DNA from: Aneurinibacillus sp.
Lineage (GTDB): Bacteria > Bacillota > UBA5301 > DYFA01
Direction of reading: 5' to 3'
DNA: 64,000 bases
Assembly: GCA_020725425.1 (NCBI GenBank)
Contig: DYFA01000004.1
Span: forward strand, 46,363 to 110,362
In this document: positions 41,031 through 49,519 of the stretch, one piece after another
Layout: each line of letters begins with the position of its first letter
Numbering within the stretch: position 1 is the stretch's first letter
Translations under genes and position numbers: made by a program
The notes under the pieces: generated by a model
What the model saw: the letters and a program-made list of their open reading frames with translations, nothing else
What the model was told of the DNA's origin: nothing
Database searches by the model: none

Positions 41031-42737
41031 ATGAGTTCGGTGTTTGCCCTGGTTGTCGCCCTGGTGGTAGCCGTGCTCGGGTACCGCTGGTACGCCGGCT
41101 ATATCGATGCCAACGTCATCAAGGCGGATCCGAAGCGGGCCACCCCGGCCAAGATGTACATGGACGGGGTGGACTTCATTCCCACCGGTCGTCACGTGCT
41201 CTTCGGCTATCAGTTCAAGTCGATCGCCGCCCTTGGTCCCATCACCGGCCCGATCGTCGCTATGAAGTGGGGCTGGCTGCCGGCCCTCGCCTGGATCCTC
41301 GGCGGGGCCCTCCTCTTTGGATGGGCCCACGATTACGCCTCCGCCTTCCTGACGATCCGCAACGACGGGCAGAGCTTCGGAGCCCTGAGTTACCGCCTGA
41401 TCTCCCCCAGGGGTCGCGCCACCCTGCTGGCTTTCATCTACTTCTACCTTCTCCTCATCCTGGCCGCCTTTGGCAGCATTGTGGCCAACATGCTCGTCAA
41501 AAACCCTGTGGTCCCGGTGGCCATCGTGGCTCTCATGATCACCGGTACCCTGGCTGGCCAGGCCATCTACCGGAAGCGCATGGACATCATCGCAGTCACG
41601 CTAGTGATGGTAGCGCTGTCCCTGGTCGGTGTATGGCTCGGCACCATCTGGAAGATCCCCATCGCCTCGTTCGACCTCTGGCTCCTGTTCACCCTGTTCT
41701 TCTGCTACCTGGGGGCGGTCCTCCCCATCTGGGCCTACGCCCAGCCGATCAACTACATCTCCTTCTACTTGGTGGCGCTGGGGATGCTCGGCGCGATCAT
41801 CGGCATCTTCCTCGGCCGTCCGCCTTTGACCCTTCCCGCCTACACGGGTTTCTTCACCAAGACCGGCGAGCCGCTGTGGCCGCTGCTCTTCGTGACCATC
41901 GCCTGCGGCGCTATTTCCGGGTGGCACTCCCTGGTGTCCAGTTCAGGCACGGGGCGCCAGATCGAAAATGAGCGCGACGTCAAGTACGTGGCGGCCGGGG
42001 CCATGTTCACCGAGATGGTCCTGGCGACGCTCGCCGTCATCATCGCCGCCGGGGCCGTCGGCGCCAATGGTTTCGCCGAGGCCATGAAGGGTGGGCCAGC
42101 CAACGTCTTCACCCAGGGCATGGCCAGCCTCCTTGGGTTCTTGGGCATCGGTCAGACCTTCGGCGTCGCCTTCGCCGGAGCCATGTTCGCCATCCTAGCT
42201 ATCACAATCATGCAGCTGGTCGTGCGGTTCATGCGGGTGGCCACAGTAGAGATCGCCGGGGAGAAGGTGCCGATCCTTGGCAACATGCACGTCGGAGCGC
42301 TCCTGGCGCTGTTCCTCGGGTACGTCCTGGTGAAAACCGGCACCTGGAACTACATCTGGACCCTGTTCGGCGGCTCCAACCAGCTCATGGCCGCTCTGGC
42401 GCTGATGCTCGCCTCGATCTGGCTGGCGCGGGAAGGGAAGGCCTGGGGCTGGACCTTCTACCCGATGCTCTTCATGCTCGCCACCACCATCGTCGCCCTG
42501 GCGGTGACTGCGCACAGCATGGTCTTCACGGTCGTGCCGGGACTCCAGGCCGGGACGGTGGTCCCGCCGGCGGGCCAGTCGGTGGCCGCGGCCATCGCGG
42601 GCAACTACATCGCCGCAGCCATCGGGGTCTTCCTGATCGTCGCCGCGCTGATCCTGGCCTACGACGGGCTGCGGGCGTTCTTCAAGGTCAAGGGGGAGAA
42701 AGCCTCGCAGGCCGCGGCGCCCAGCCACTCCGCTTAG
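41031..42737 (+). CDS. cstA: Carbon starvation protein CstA family transporter
   Basis: 568 residues and about 16 membrane segments. CstA landmarks are VLGYRWYAGYIDANV, PAKMYMDGVDFIPTGRHVLFGYQFKSIAALGPI, WGWLPALAWILGGALLFGWAHDYASAFLTIRNDGQSF, GWHSLVSSSGTGRQIENE and FGGSNQLMAALALML. Characterised relatives import peptides or pyruvate during carbon limitation. GAGGAGGT precedes the ATG, and a strong terminator follows at 42747-42788, so it is mainly a single-gene unit. Confidence 0.94.
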   Translation: MSSVFALVVALVVAVLGYRWYAGYIDANVIKADPKRATPAKMYMDGVDFIPTGRHVLFGYQFKSIAALGPITGPIVAMKWGWLPALAWILGGALLFGWAHDYASAFLTIRNDGQSFGALSYRLISPRGRATLLAFIYFYLLLILAAFGSIVANMLVKNPVVPVAIVALMITGTLAGQAIYRKRMDIIAVTLVMVALSLVGVWLGTIWKIPIASFDLWLLFTLFFCYLGAVLPIWAYAQPINYISFYLVALGMLGAIIGIFLGRPPLTLPAYTGFFTKTGEPLWPLLFVTIACGAISGWHSLVSSSGTGRQIENERDVKYVAAGAMFTEMVLATLAVIIAAGAVGANGFAEAMKGGPANVFTQGMASLLGFLGIGQTFGVAFAGAMFAILAITIMQLVVRFMRVATVEIAGEKVPILGNMHVGALLALFLGYVLVKTGTWNYIWTLFGGSNQLMAALALMLASIWLAREGKAWGWTFYPMLFMLATTIVALAVTAHSMVFTVVPGLQAGTVVPPAGQSVAAAIAGNYIAAAIGVFLIVAALILAYDGLRAFFKVKGEKASQAAAPSHSA

Positions 42738-42746
42738 ACCGCACAA

Positions 42747-42788
42747 CCCAGGGGGCCGGAGGACATTCGAGGACCGGCCCCCTGGTTT
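42747..42788 (+). terminator. Intrinsic terminator after cstA
   Basis: Perfect 12-bp stem CCAGGGGGCCGG (42747-42758) / CCGGCCCCCTGG (42773-42784) with a 14-base loop, then TTTTCC. It begins nine bases after the cstA stop and separates cstA from the ArsA-type module. Confidence 0.88.
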
Positions 42789-42834
42789 TCCCTGCACGAA
42801 GCGGTTCCAGATCGTTCAAAGGAGATGACCGGGA

Positions 42835-43161
42835 GTGCCTTTTTGGAAGAAACCCAAAGCCAACCTGCCGAAGCAGGAGGGTCAGGGAGAACCGGCTGAA
42901 GGCCAGAGCAAGGAAGGGCTCGGTTCCGTCGTCAAGCAGTTCGTCTACGGGATGGCCGCTCACGACATGACCCGGTACGCTCTCAAGACCCGCTCCAGCA
43001 TGGAACACCTTTTCATCCTGATCACCATGGGGGATCTCCTGGGCGTACCGATCCTGCCTCCCTACTACTCGCTGCGGCTGCTGCCCTACGTGGTTCCCCA
43101 GATCTCGACCTGGAAGCGCCGAATGCTCCGGGAGAAGGACCTGACTGACGCCCTTTTCTGA
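42835..43161 (+). CDS. 108-aa protein of unknown function, first gene of the ArsA-type module
   Basis: Starts with GTG at 42835, after AAAGGAGATGACCGGGA. Residues 1-32 are charged and probably disordered (KKPKANLPKQEGQGEPAEG); 33-100 look ordered and helical: VVKQFVYGMAAHDMTRYALKTRSSMEHLFILITMGDLLGVPILPPYYS, then LLPYVVPQISTWKRRMLREKD. One moderately hydrophobic stretch (HLFILITMGDLLGVPI) could be amphipathic or membrane-attached. No family was recognised. It lies 27 bases before the first ATPase gene, so it is probably a partner of the ATPase pair. Confidence 0.8.
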   Translation: MPFWKKPKANLPKQEGQGEPAEGQSKEGLGSVVKQFVYGMAAHDMTRYALKTRSSMEHLFILITMGDLLGVPILPPYYSLRLLPYVVPQISTWKRRMLREKDLTDALF

Positions 43162-43188
43162 GACTCGTAAAAGGAGGTACCAGAGACC

Positions 43189-44172
43189 GTGTCTATGGCG
43201 GAGTTCTTCAAGCGGAACCCGGAGGTGCGCTACATCATGTTCGGCGGCAAAGGGGGCCTCGGCAAGACCACCTTCTCGACGGCCACGGCGTACTACCTGG
43301 CGAAACAGGGCTACAAGGTCCTGCTCTTCTCGGTGGACCCGCAGGCCTCGCTCTCCGACATCTTCGAGCGGAACATTTTCGGGCAGGGCGAAGTGGAGAT
43401 CATGCCCAACCTCTACGCGTGCGAGATCGATGCGGACCACCGCATCAAGGAGTACCAGAACGAGGTCAAGCAGAAGATCCTCGACATGTATGGCCTGGAC
43501 GAAGTACCGGAGGAGATCGAGAATTACATCCAGGCCGCCTCGGCTGAACCGGCCATGGAGGAAAGCGCCATCTTCGACGAGGTGGTGAACATCCTCGTCA
43601 AGGGCGGCTACGACTACTACATCTACGATCTGGTGCCGCTGGGGCATGCCCTGTATTACCTCTCCATGGCCTCCGTCTACGACGCCTGGATTGACAAGAT
43701 AACATCCTTGCGCGAGCAGATGCGGCAGTACGACGCGGTCGTCTCCACCATGACGCGCAACAAGGAGACGGAGGAGGACCAGATCCTCAACGAGCTCCTC
43801 TACATCAAGGACCGGATCAACAAGTCCTCGGGCGTCCTGACGGACGCCACGCGGACGGCCTTCTTCTTCGTGGTCACCCCCGAGGACATGGTGATCACCG
43901 ACACCCGGAACGCCGCCGAACTCTTCGCCAAGTTCGACGTGCCGATCCGGGGCTACGTGGTCAACCGGGTGGTGCCGCGGGAGCTGCTCCAGCAGAACAT
44001 CCCCGAGTACCTGCGCAACCGGATCGAGATGCAGAAGGACCGCTTGAGCAAGATCGACCAGATCTTCGGGGAAAGGGTGCTGGCCCGGATTCCAGAGCTT
44101 GAGTCGGACGTCCGGGGGATGAAGATGATCGAGAAGATGGCGGTCAAGATGTTCGGGGAGGTGGCGTCATGA
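43189..44172 (+). CDS. ArsA/Get3-type ATPase, subunit 1 (degenerate switch II)
   Basis: 327 residues from GTG 43189 (AAAGGAGG upstream). The deviant Walker A is FGGKGGLGKTT (19-28), and switch I SVDPQASLSD keeps the catalytic-type Asp (D50). Switch II, DTAPTGHTLR in ArsA/Get3, reads YDLVPLGHALYYLSM here: the Asp (147) is kept but the TAPT core is lost. The rest is helical (NKETEEDQILNELLYIKDRI). It has one ATPase domain, so it must dimerise. Its end overlaps the second ATPase gene by four bases. Nothing here is near an arsenic gene, so an arsenic role is unlikely. Confidence 0.85.
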   Translation: MSMAEFFKRNPEVRYIMFGGKGGLGKTTFSTATAYYLAKQGYKVLLFSVDPQASLSDIFERNIFGQGEVEIMPNLYACEIDADHRIKEYQNEVKQKILDMYGLDEVPEEIENYIQAASAEPAMEESAIFDEVVNILVKGGYDYYIYDLVPLGHALYYLSMASVYDAWIDKITSLREQMRQYDAVVSTMTRNKETEEDQILNELLYIKDRINKSSGVLTDATRTAFFFVVTPEDMVITDTRNAAELFAKFDVPIRGYVVNRVVPRELLQQNIPEYLRNRIEMQKDRLSKIDQIFGERVLARIPELESDVRGMKMIEKMAVKMFGEVAS

Positions 44173-45158
44173 CCCTCGGCATGAAAGAGTACATCGCCCA
44201 GAACCCGAAGCTCAAGTACATCTTCTTCGGCGGCAAGGGCGGCGTGGGCAAGACGGTGATGGCGGGGACCGCGGCGCTGTGGTTCGCCCGGCAGGGCAAG
44301 AAGACGCTCCTCGCCTCGACCAACCCGGTGCACAGCCTGTCGGGTCTCCTGGGCATGAACGTCTTCGGCAAGCCGACCCGGGTGGTGCCGAACCTTGACG
44401 CCTACGAGATCGACACGAAGGACACCATCGAGAAGTCGAAGGTCGAGATCGCTGAGAAGATCCGGTGGTTCCTGAAGTTCGCCGACATCCCCACCAAGGC
44501 GGACGCCTTCGTGGAGACGGCCACCATGAATCCGGCTTTCGAGGAATCGGCCATGTTCGAGAACATGATCAACCTCATGTTCGAGGACCAGTACGAGGCC
44601 TACGTCTTCGACACGGCTCCCACCGCCAACGCCCGGCGCCTGCTCGGCATGTCCAAGGTGTACGGCCTGTGGGTGAACAAGATGCTCGAGAGCCGGAAAG
44701 AGGCTCAGGCGATGCGGCTCTCACTCTCCTTCCGGAACAAGAAGGAGGAGAAGGACCCGCTTCTCGACTACCTGCTCTCCTTCCAGGAGCGCATGGCCCA
44801 CGCCCAGAAGCTCCTGACCGACCGGGAGAAGACGGCCTTCTTCTTCGTGACCCTCCCCGAGGCGCTGCCCATCGCCGTGATCCGGCGCTTCATCGGGTGG
44901 TTCAACGAGTTCGGGATCCCGGTGGGCGGGGTGATCGTCAACGGGGTGATCCAGACCTCCCAGGTCACCGAGGATTCCTCCGACTTCGTCAAGAACCGGG
45001 TGGAGATGCAGCGGGGGTATCTGGCGCAGATCGACGAGCTCTTCCCCGAGGTGCGCGGCCGGGTGCCGCTTTTCGAGAAGGAAGTGAAGGGCATCGACAT
45101 GCTCGAGCGGGTGGCGGCGGCGCTGTTCGAAGGGGGCGTGGAGAGCAGGACGGCGTAG
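44169..45158 (+). CDS. ArsA/Get3-type ATPase, subunit 2 (degenerate switch I)
   Basis: 329 residues, paralogous to the preceding ATPase. Walker A is FGGKGGVGKTV (20-30). Switch I is STNPVHSLSG instead of STDPAHSLSD, so the catalytic Asp is N52 and the last Asp is G59, while switch II VFDTAPTANARRLL is close to canonical. The losses are therefore the reverse of those in subunit 1, suggesting an obligate heterodimer with unequal sites. The family couples ATP hydrolysis to delivery of membrane proteins (Get3) or metalloids (ArsA); the cargo here is unknown. Confidence 0.85.
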   Translation: MTLGMKEYIAQNPKLKYIFFGGKGGVGKTVMAGTAALWFARQGKKTLLASTNPVHSLSGLLGMNVFGKPTRVVPNLDAYEIDTKDTIEKSKVEIAEKIRWFLKFADIPTKADAFVETATMNPAFEESAMFENMINLMFEDQYEAYVFDTAPTANARRLLGMSKVYGLWVNKMLESRKEAQAMRLSLSFRNKKEEKDPLLDYLLSFQERMAHAQKLLTDREKTAFFFVTLPEALPIAVIRRFIGWFNEFGIPVGGVIVNGVIQTSQVTEDSSDFVKNRVEMQRGYLAQIDELFPEVRGRVPLFEKEVKGIDMLERVAAALFEGGVESRTA

Positions 45159-45170
45159 ACCGGGCTGCCT

Positions 45171-45560
45171 CTACCGCTCGGGGTCGATCCCGTTCTTAGC
45201 CCAGTCCAGGGCAGCCTTCTCCCAGTTAGGATTCGTTGAGGCGTCGAGGTGCCGCTCCCAGGTGGCCCCCGACTCCTTGGCAATCCGCTGGAACTGCATG
45301 GTGGTGATGGTGTTGGCCAGGACGTAGGCCGCCCGCTCCAGCCCCTTCTGTTTCAGTATCGCCTGTCCCCGCTTCATTTCCACCTTGGCGTCGGGCGGCA
45401 GAGGGGAGAGGGAACGCATGTCCACGAAGACACTGAACTTCAGCGGCGCGCCCTCCAGGGCGCTCTCGAGGTCTCTCACCCACTGGGCCATCTCCTCGAA
45501 CCGGATGAAGCCGCCGAAGGTCAGCTTATAGCCGTAGTCGGTCTTTTCGATGTTGTACAC
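45171..45560 (-). CDS. STAS/SpoIIAA-like protein
   Basis: 129 residues from GTG 45560 (AAAGGGGG upstream). The pattern IEKTDYGYKLTFGGFIRFEEMAQWVRDLESAL, FSVFVDMRSLSPLPPDAKVEMKRG, ERAAYVLANTITTMQFQRIAKESG follows the SpoIIAA-like/STAS fold (beta strand, helix, FxVxxDxR strand, helix). Such proteins are found in many bacteria as small stand-alone units. It converges on the ATPase pair with 12 bases between stops. Confidence 0.75.
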   Translation of the reverse strand: MYNIEKTDYGYKLTFGGFIRFEEMAQWVRDLESALEGAPLKFSVFVDMRSLSPLPPDAKVEMKRGQAILKQKGLERAAYVLANTITTMQFQRIAKESGATWERHLDASTNPNWEKAALDWAKNGIDPER

Positions 45561-45633
45561 GGACGCGCCCCCTTTCTGTGCATAGATTCCACGCCTGACC
45601 TGGGATTTCCTGCCTCTGTCCGGGGCGCGGAAG

Positions 45634-45657
45634 AGCCCGGGCCGCGGGGCCCGGGCT
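45634..45657 (-). terminator. GC-rich hairpin between convergent transcripts
   Basis: Perfect 10-bp stem AGCCCGGGCC / GGCCCGGGCT with a GCGG loop. It lies 30 bases after the CAP-protein stop (minus strand). T-runs are short on both sides, so termination may be partial. Confidence 0.5.
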
Positions 45658-45686
45658 TTCCGGTCTTCCGCTCGCCGGCTCTGCCG

Positions 45687-46304
45687 TTACGGCGTGATGA
45701 ACATCTGGGAGACGTAGGTCAGCCCGTCGTGCACGTAGACCCCCACGCCGACCTGGGTGTAGGTGGTGCTCAAGATGTTCGCCCGGTGGCCGGACGAGTT
45801 CAGGAAGAGCTCCTCCGCCCGCTCCACGGAGCTGGCCCTGGCGATGTTCTCACCCGCCGCCCGGTAGGAGATGCCGAATTGCCTCATCATGTCGAACGGC
45901 GAGCCGTAGGTCGGCGAGTTGTGATCGAAGTAGCCGTTGAGCGCCATGTCCTCCGCCTTCACGTGGGCGACCTTCGCCAGGTCGGAGTTGAGCGTCAGCG
46001 CCGGCAGGCCGTTCTTGGCCCGATCTGCGTTGATCAGGTCCACCGCCAGCCGCTCGGCCTGGGTCGGCTGGTAGCTGCCCGGGGCTGGTACAGGCGCCGG
46101 AGCCGGGGTCCAGTCTCTCGCCAACCAGTAACCCCACCCCCGGTACACGACAGGGAAAGAGCCGTAGCTCGTGCGGTAGTAGCCGTAGGTTGCGGCCTCC
46201 ACCGCCGGAGCAAGGGCGAAGAGGGCCGTAAGCGCCAGGAGAACCGCTAGAACGCCTGCCCGCCGGAGACCCGGCCTGGTCGGTGTCATCGTCGTCTTTC
46301 TCAC
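45687..46304 (-). CDS. Secreted CAP/SCP-domain protein (YkwD type)
   Basis: 205 residues with a signal peptide (LRRAGVLAVLLALTALFALAPAVEAA) and a short Pro/Tyr-rich linker (about 35-75). The CAP domain follows at about 80-205: AERLAVDLINADRAKNGLPALTLNSDLAKVAHVKAEDMALNGYFDH, then GENIARASS, HRANILSTTYTQVGVGVY and TYVSQMFITP. The metal-site residues of the family (His in YFDHNSP, Glu in GENIA, His in SGHRANI) are present. These proteins are common in spore formers; the biochemical role is unclear. Confidence 0.92.
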   Translation of the reverse strand: MRKTTMTPTRPGLRRAGVLAVLLALTALFALAPAVEAATYGYYRTSYGSFPVVYRGWGYWLARDWTPAPAPVPAPGSYQPTQAERLAVDLINADRAKNGLPALTLNSDLAKVAHVKAEDMALNGYFDHNSPTYGSPFDMMRQFGISYRAAGENIARASSVERAEELFLNSSGHRANILSTTYTQVGVGVYVHDGLTYVSQMFITP

Positions 46305-46411
46305 TGATTCGCCTCCTCATCATAAGCGTTCCGGGACGCGCCCGGTTGTACCCCATTGTACCTCCACCGCCGGCCGGGAACAAACCACTAAATCTGGGCG
46401 CGCAGTAAGCA

Positions 46412-46439
46412 GAAAGGGGCGGCTGCCAATGCCGCCCCT
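46412..46439 (-). terminator. Intrinsic terminator after the nucleotidase gene
   Basis: Minus strand: AGGGGCGGC (46439-46431), a 7-base loop, GCCGCCCCT (46423-46415), then TTTCTGC. It is 22 bases after the nucleotidase stop. Confidence 0.75.
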
Positions 46440-46461
46440 CGCTTCGACGGTCGCCCTGGCC

Positions 46462-48006
46462 TTACTGCGCCCGGACGGCCCGCCCCTCGACGGCCGGCGT
46501 GATGGGGCGGCCGGCGGCGGCCTCCGCCTTGAGGAAGTCGATCAGCGCGTCACGGAGCAGGATCTGGGTGTTGTGGACGTTGGTGCCGGACCTGAAGGCC
46601 ACGAAGTTGTCCCCGCCGGCGGCCATGAAGTCGTTGGTGCAGACCCGGTACCTGGTGTTCGGATCCAGCGGCCGCCCGTCGGCGAGGGTGGCCGAGACGA
46701 CCTCCCGCTTCTCCTTGTTGCCCGGGATGTCCCGCCAGGCGAACTTGATCCCGGAGGTCTGAACCATGCCCTTCGTCCGGTTGGCCAGGACCTCGAGGAC
46801 CTGGGCGCCGGTCAGCTCCATGGTGACGATGGTGTTGTCGAAGGGGATGATCTCCCAAACCCTGCCGAGGGTGATCGGGCCGGCGGGGACGTCCGCCCGC
46901 AGCCCGCCGGCGTTGGTGAAGGCGATGTCCACGCCGGCCGTCCTCCGCATCACGTCCGCCACCAGGTTACCGAGGGCCGACTCGGCCTCGTAGTCGCGCC
47001 CGATGTCCGCCGAGGCCTGCGCCAGCACCTCCGCCATCACTGGCTCCAAGTCCTTGTTGTACCGGTCGATCACCGCCTGGACCTCCGGCACGGGCGCGAC
47101 GGTGTCGCCGTAGGTGGTGACGAGCTGTGACTCGACCGTCACGACCCGGCCCGCCTCAGGGTCGAAGGTCAGGTTGGTCACGCCGATGGCCCGGCCCTGG
47201 TAGTACGGGACGACCACCTGGACGCCGTCGACCTTGGCGACGATGGAGTTGTGGGTGTGCCCGCCGAGGATCAGGTCAGCCCCCTTGACGTTCGCCGCCA
47301 GGGCGGCGAGCTCGTCGGTAACCATGCCCTGTCTGTCCACGTTGCCGCCGATGTGGGCGAGCAGGACGACGATCTGGGCCCCCTGGCCTTTCACCTCAGG
47401 GATGAGGGAGTTGGCGAGAGCCACGGGGTCGCGGAACTCAAGACTCTCCACGTTGGCCGGCAGGGTGATGTATGGCGTCTGGACAGTCGTGAGGCCGATG
47501 ACCCCGACCTTCACGCCGTTCCGCTCGAAGATGGCGTAGGGCTTCGCCCACTCCGGACGCTGTCCGGTCGCCTTCAGGAAGATGTTCGCCGAGAGGAAGG
47601 GGAACTTCGCCTCGGAGAGCCGCGCCCTGAGGGCGTCGATCCCCCAGTCGAACTCGTGGTTGCCGATGGCCGCCGCATCATACCCGATGACGTTGTAGGC
47701 CTCGACGGTCGGCTTGCCCCGGAAGATGGTCGAGATGGCCGGGCCCTGGAGCAGGTCGCCCCCGTCCAAGACCAGTGTGCCGCCGGGGTTCTCGGCCCGG
47801 TAGCGGGCGATGTAGGCCGCGACGACAGCCCCGCCGCCGTACGGTCGAGGCGGGTTGGACTTGTCCTTCTGGCCGGTGAGCAAATTCCCGTGAAAGTCGG
47901 AGGTGTTGATGATGGTGATGACCTTGGGCGCCGCCGCCGCGGCCACAGAGAGGAGCAAGACCAGAGAGAGGAGAACCGGGAGGACTCTCAACACAAAGCG
48001 TCTCAC
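46462..48006 (-). CDS. Secreted 5'-nucleotidase / 2',3'-cyclic phosphodiesterase family
   Basis: 514 residues with a signal peptide (1-26). The metallophosphatase domain has NTSDFHGNLL (Asp and His), VLDGGDLLQGP, AIGNHEFDWGIDAL, VVLLAHIGGN and ILGGHTHN, all five metal-site blocks. The C-terminal substrate domain (about 330-510) has the LGNLVADVMRRTAGVDIAFTNAGGLR segment and IIPFDNTIVTMELTGAQVLEVL. It dephosphorylates nucleotides or UDP-sugars outside the membrane to recover phosphate and nucleoside. No LPxTG or membrane anchor is seen at the end. Confidence 0.94.
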   Translation of the reverse strand: MRRFVLRVLPVLLSLVLLLSVAAAAAPKVITIINTSDFHGNLLTGQKDKSNPPRPYGGGAVVAAYIARYRAENPGGTLVLDGGDLLQGPAISTIFRGKPTVEAYNVIGYDAAAIGNHEFDWGIDALRARLSEAKFPFLSANIFLKATGQRPEWAKPYAIFERNGVKVGVIGLTTVQTPYITLPANVESLEFRDPVALANSLIPEVKGQGAQIVVLLAHIGGNVDRQGMVTDELAALAANVKGADLILGGHTHNSIVAKVDGVQVVVPYYQGRAIGVTNLTFDPEAGRVVTVESQLVTTYGDTVAPVPEVQAVIDRYNKDLEPVMAEVLAQASADIGRDYEAESALGNLVADVMRRTAGVDIAFTNAGGLRADVPAGPITLGRVWEIIPFDNTIVTMELTGAQVLEVLANRTKGMVQTSGIKFAWRDIPGNKEKREVVSATLADGRPLDPNTRYRVCTNDFMAAGGDNFVAFRSGTNVHNTQILLRDALIDFLKAEAAAGRPITPAVEGRAVRAQ

Positions 48007-48018
48007 ACCCTCAACCTC

Positions 48019-48705
48019 CTACTTTGGGATTTCGTCGTAATCGGCGTCAAACTGGGCCAAAGCCTGGGCAGTCAGGGGGTGCAGGGGAAAGTCACGCAGC
48101 ACCGGGAGCGGCACGGTCACCGCGTGCGCCCCCGCCAGCAGCGCCTCCAGGGCGGCTTCAACCGACTTGAGGCTGGCCGCGAGGATGCGGGTCCGTCCCC
48201 CGGCCGCTTCCAGGGCGCGCCGGAGCTCCGCCACGAACTCGCCCCCCGGCCGCTCGTAGGCCACCTCCCACCGGTGGACGTAGGGGGCGATCATGGTCGC
48301 CCCGGCCTCCGCCGACAGATACGCCTGAGCCGGAGTGTAGACCGCCGTCACCAGGGTGGGGACGCCGTCCGCCGCCAGCCGCCTGGCGAGGCTCAGCCCC
48401 TCCACGGTGCAGGGGATCTTGATTCCGAGGCGGACCGGGTCCAGCCGCCGCAAGGAGGCGGCTTCGGCCGCCATCGCCTCGAGGGACCCCGCCCTGACCT
48501 GAGCGAAGACCAACCCGCGCCACCCCGCCGTGGCGGAGAGGATGGCGGAGTAGACCGCCTCGCGCGTCAGGAGTCCCCGGGCCCGGTTGGCCTCGGCCGC
48601 CTGCCGGACCAGAGTGGGGTTGGTGGTCACCCCGGCCACGAACCCCAGCTTGTCCGCCTCCTCAACCTCGGCCAGCACGGCCGAGTCGAGGTATATCGGC
48701 ATCAT
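48019..48705 (-). CDS. Transaldolase / fructose-6-phosphate aldolase family
   Basis: 228 residues, the short single-domain form. It opens with IYLDSAVLAEVEEADKLGFVAGVTTNPTLV; the Schiff-base lysine is in RLGIKIPCTVEGL; later blocks are TAVYTPAQAYLSAEAGATMIAPYVHRW and ILAASLKSVEAALEALLAGAHAVTVPLPVL. It is slightly longer than the 215-aa typical form. The ATG doublet follows GGAGGTCCG. It works in the pentose phosphate pathway or as an aldolase, and could serve sugar catabolism encoded elsewhere in the window. Confidence 0.9.
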   Translation of the reverse strand: MMPIYLDSAVLAEVEEADKLGFVAGVTTNPTLVRQAAEANRARGLLTREAVYSAILSATAGWRGLVFAQVRAGSLEAMAAEAASLRRLDPVRLGIKIPCTVEGLSLARRLAADGVPTLVTAVYTPAQAYLSAEAGATMIAPYVHRWEVAYERPGGEFVAELRRALEAAGGRTRILAASLKSVEAALEALLAGAHAVTVPLPVLRDFPLHPLTAQALAQFDADYDEIPK

Positions 48706-48714
48706 CGGACCTCC

Positions 48715-49494
48715 TCAGTCATCGTCGCCGCCCCAGTGCTCGAACCTGACGCGGTGACGGTGTTTCTTCTGCTCAATGATCACCGGCCGGCCCAGTTCCA
48801 CCACGGTGATCCGATAGCGCCGGGCGATGGCCTCCCAGGGCTCGCCGCGGAGGCGGTACTTGATGATCACGTCCGGCCGGACGCGCACCCGCGTCGCGAG
48901 GTTGACCGAGAGGAAGATGTCATGGAGGGAGAGACCCTGATCCAGCCAGACGACGATGGTTGCCCGGGGAACGGCGTAGTACTCCTCGATGAAGCGGATG
49001 AACACGAACCGCTCGAACTCCTCGTCGGAGTAGGCCACGAAGACCGGCCGGCCCTTCTTGACCTTGACCTTCACCTTGCCGGACGGCTTCTCCTCGACGA
49101 TCACCGTGCGCCCCCGGAACTCCTCGGGGAGGCGGTAGTACTCGACGATCTCCACCCACCGCTTCCCGGCGCGGCGCAGGGCGATGATCTTCTCCACCGG
49201 GACGTCGGCGTAGCTGGCCACGTACCAGACGGGCAGGTCTGCCCACGGGTCACGGGGGCGGGGAGCCGTCTCGACGATCACCTGGGTCTGGGTGGGCTGG
49301 GGGGCGGACGCTCCTGCGCCAGCCTGGGCATTGAAGAAGGACGCCATGATCCCGCCGATCAAGAGCCCCGCCATGGTCTTGGGGTCGCTCGTCGTCACCG
49401 TAACGCTGACGCTCGTCTCGGCCGCGGCCGGCGCCACGGCGGCCACCCCCAGGACGAGCGCCAGAAGACATGTCACCAGGAACCTGGGTTTCAT
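48715..49494 (-). CDS. Secreted protein with three internal helical repeats, unknown function
   Basis: 259 residues with a signal peptide (RFLVTCLLALVLGVAAVAPAAA). After a short Ala/Gln/Pro linker three similar units occur: PVEKIIALRRAGKRWVEIVE, PRATIVVWLDQGLSLHDIFL and RPDVIIKYRLRGEPWEAIAR, each with I-I/V-x-x-x-x-x-G-x-x-W/L-x-x-I. Units 1 and 2 are separated by a very basic strand (KVKVKVKKGRP), and the end is basic (EQKKHRHRVRFEHW). I do not recognise a family. It follows the LpdD-like gene by 25 bases. Confidence 0.75.
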   Translation of the reverse strand: MKPRFLVTCLLALVLGVAAVAPAAAETSVSVTVTTSDPKTMAGLLIGGIMASFFNAQAGAGASAPQPTQTQVIVETAPRPRDPWADLPVWYVASYADVPVEKIIALRRAGKRWVEIVEYYRLPEEFRGRTVIVEEKPSGKVKVKVKKGRPVFVAYSDEEFERFVFIRFIEEYYAVPRATIVVWLDQGLSLHDIFLSVNLATRVRVRPDVIIKYRLRGEPWEAIARRYRITVVELGRPVIIEQKKHRHRVRFEHWGGDDD

Positions 49495-49519
49495 CGGGAA
49501 GCCACCTCCGAAGTCAGGA

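Noticed and set aside
43189..45158. Arsenite pump ArsA with the arsenic operon
   Set aside because: It is 23 kb from the ars genes, lacks arsB and arsD neighbours and has altered switch motifs; the name ArsA describes only the family.
41031..45158. cstA and the ArsA-type genes as one operon
   Set aside because: A perfect 12-bp stem with TTTT lies between them at 42747-42788, so they are treated as separate units with at most some read-through.
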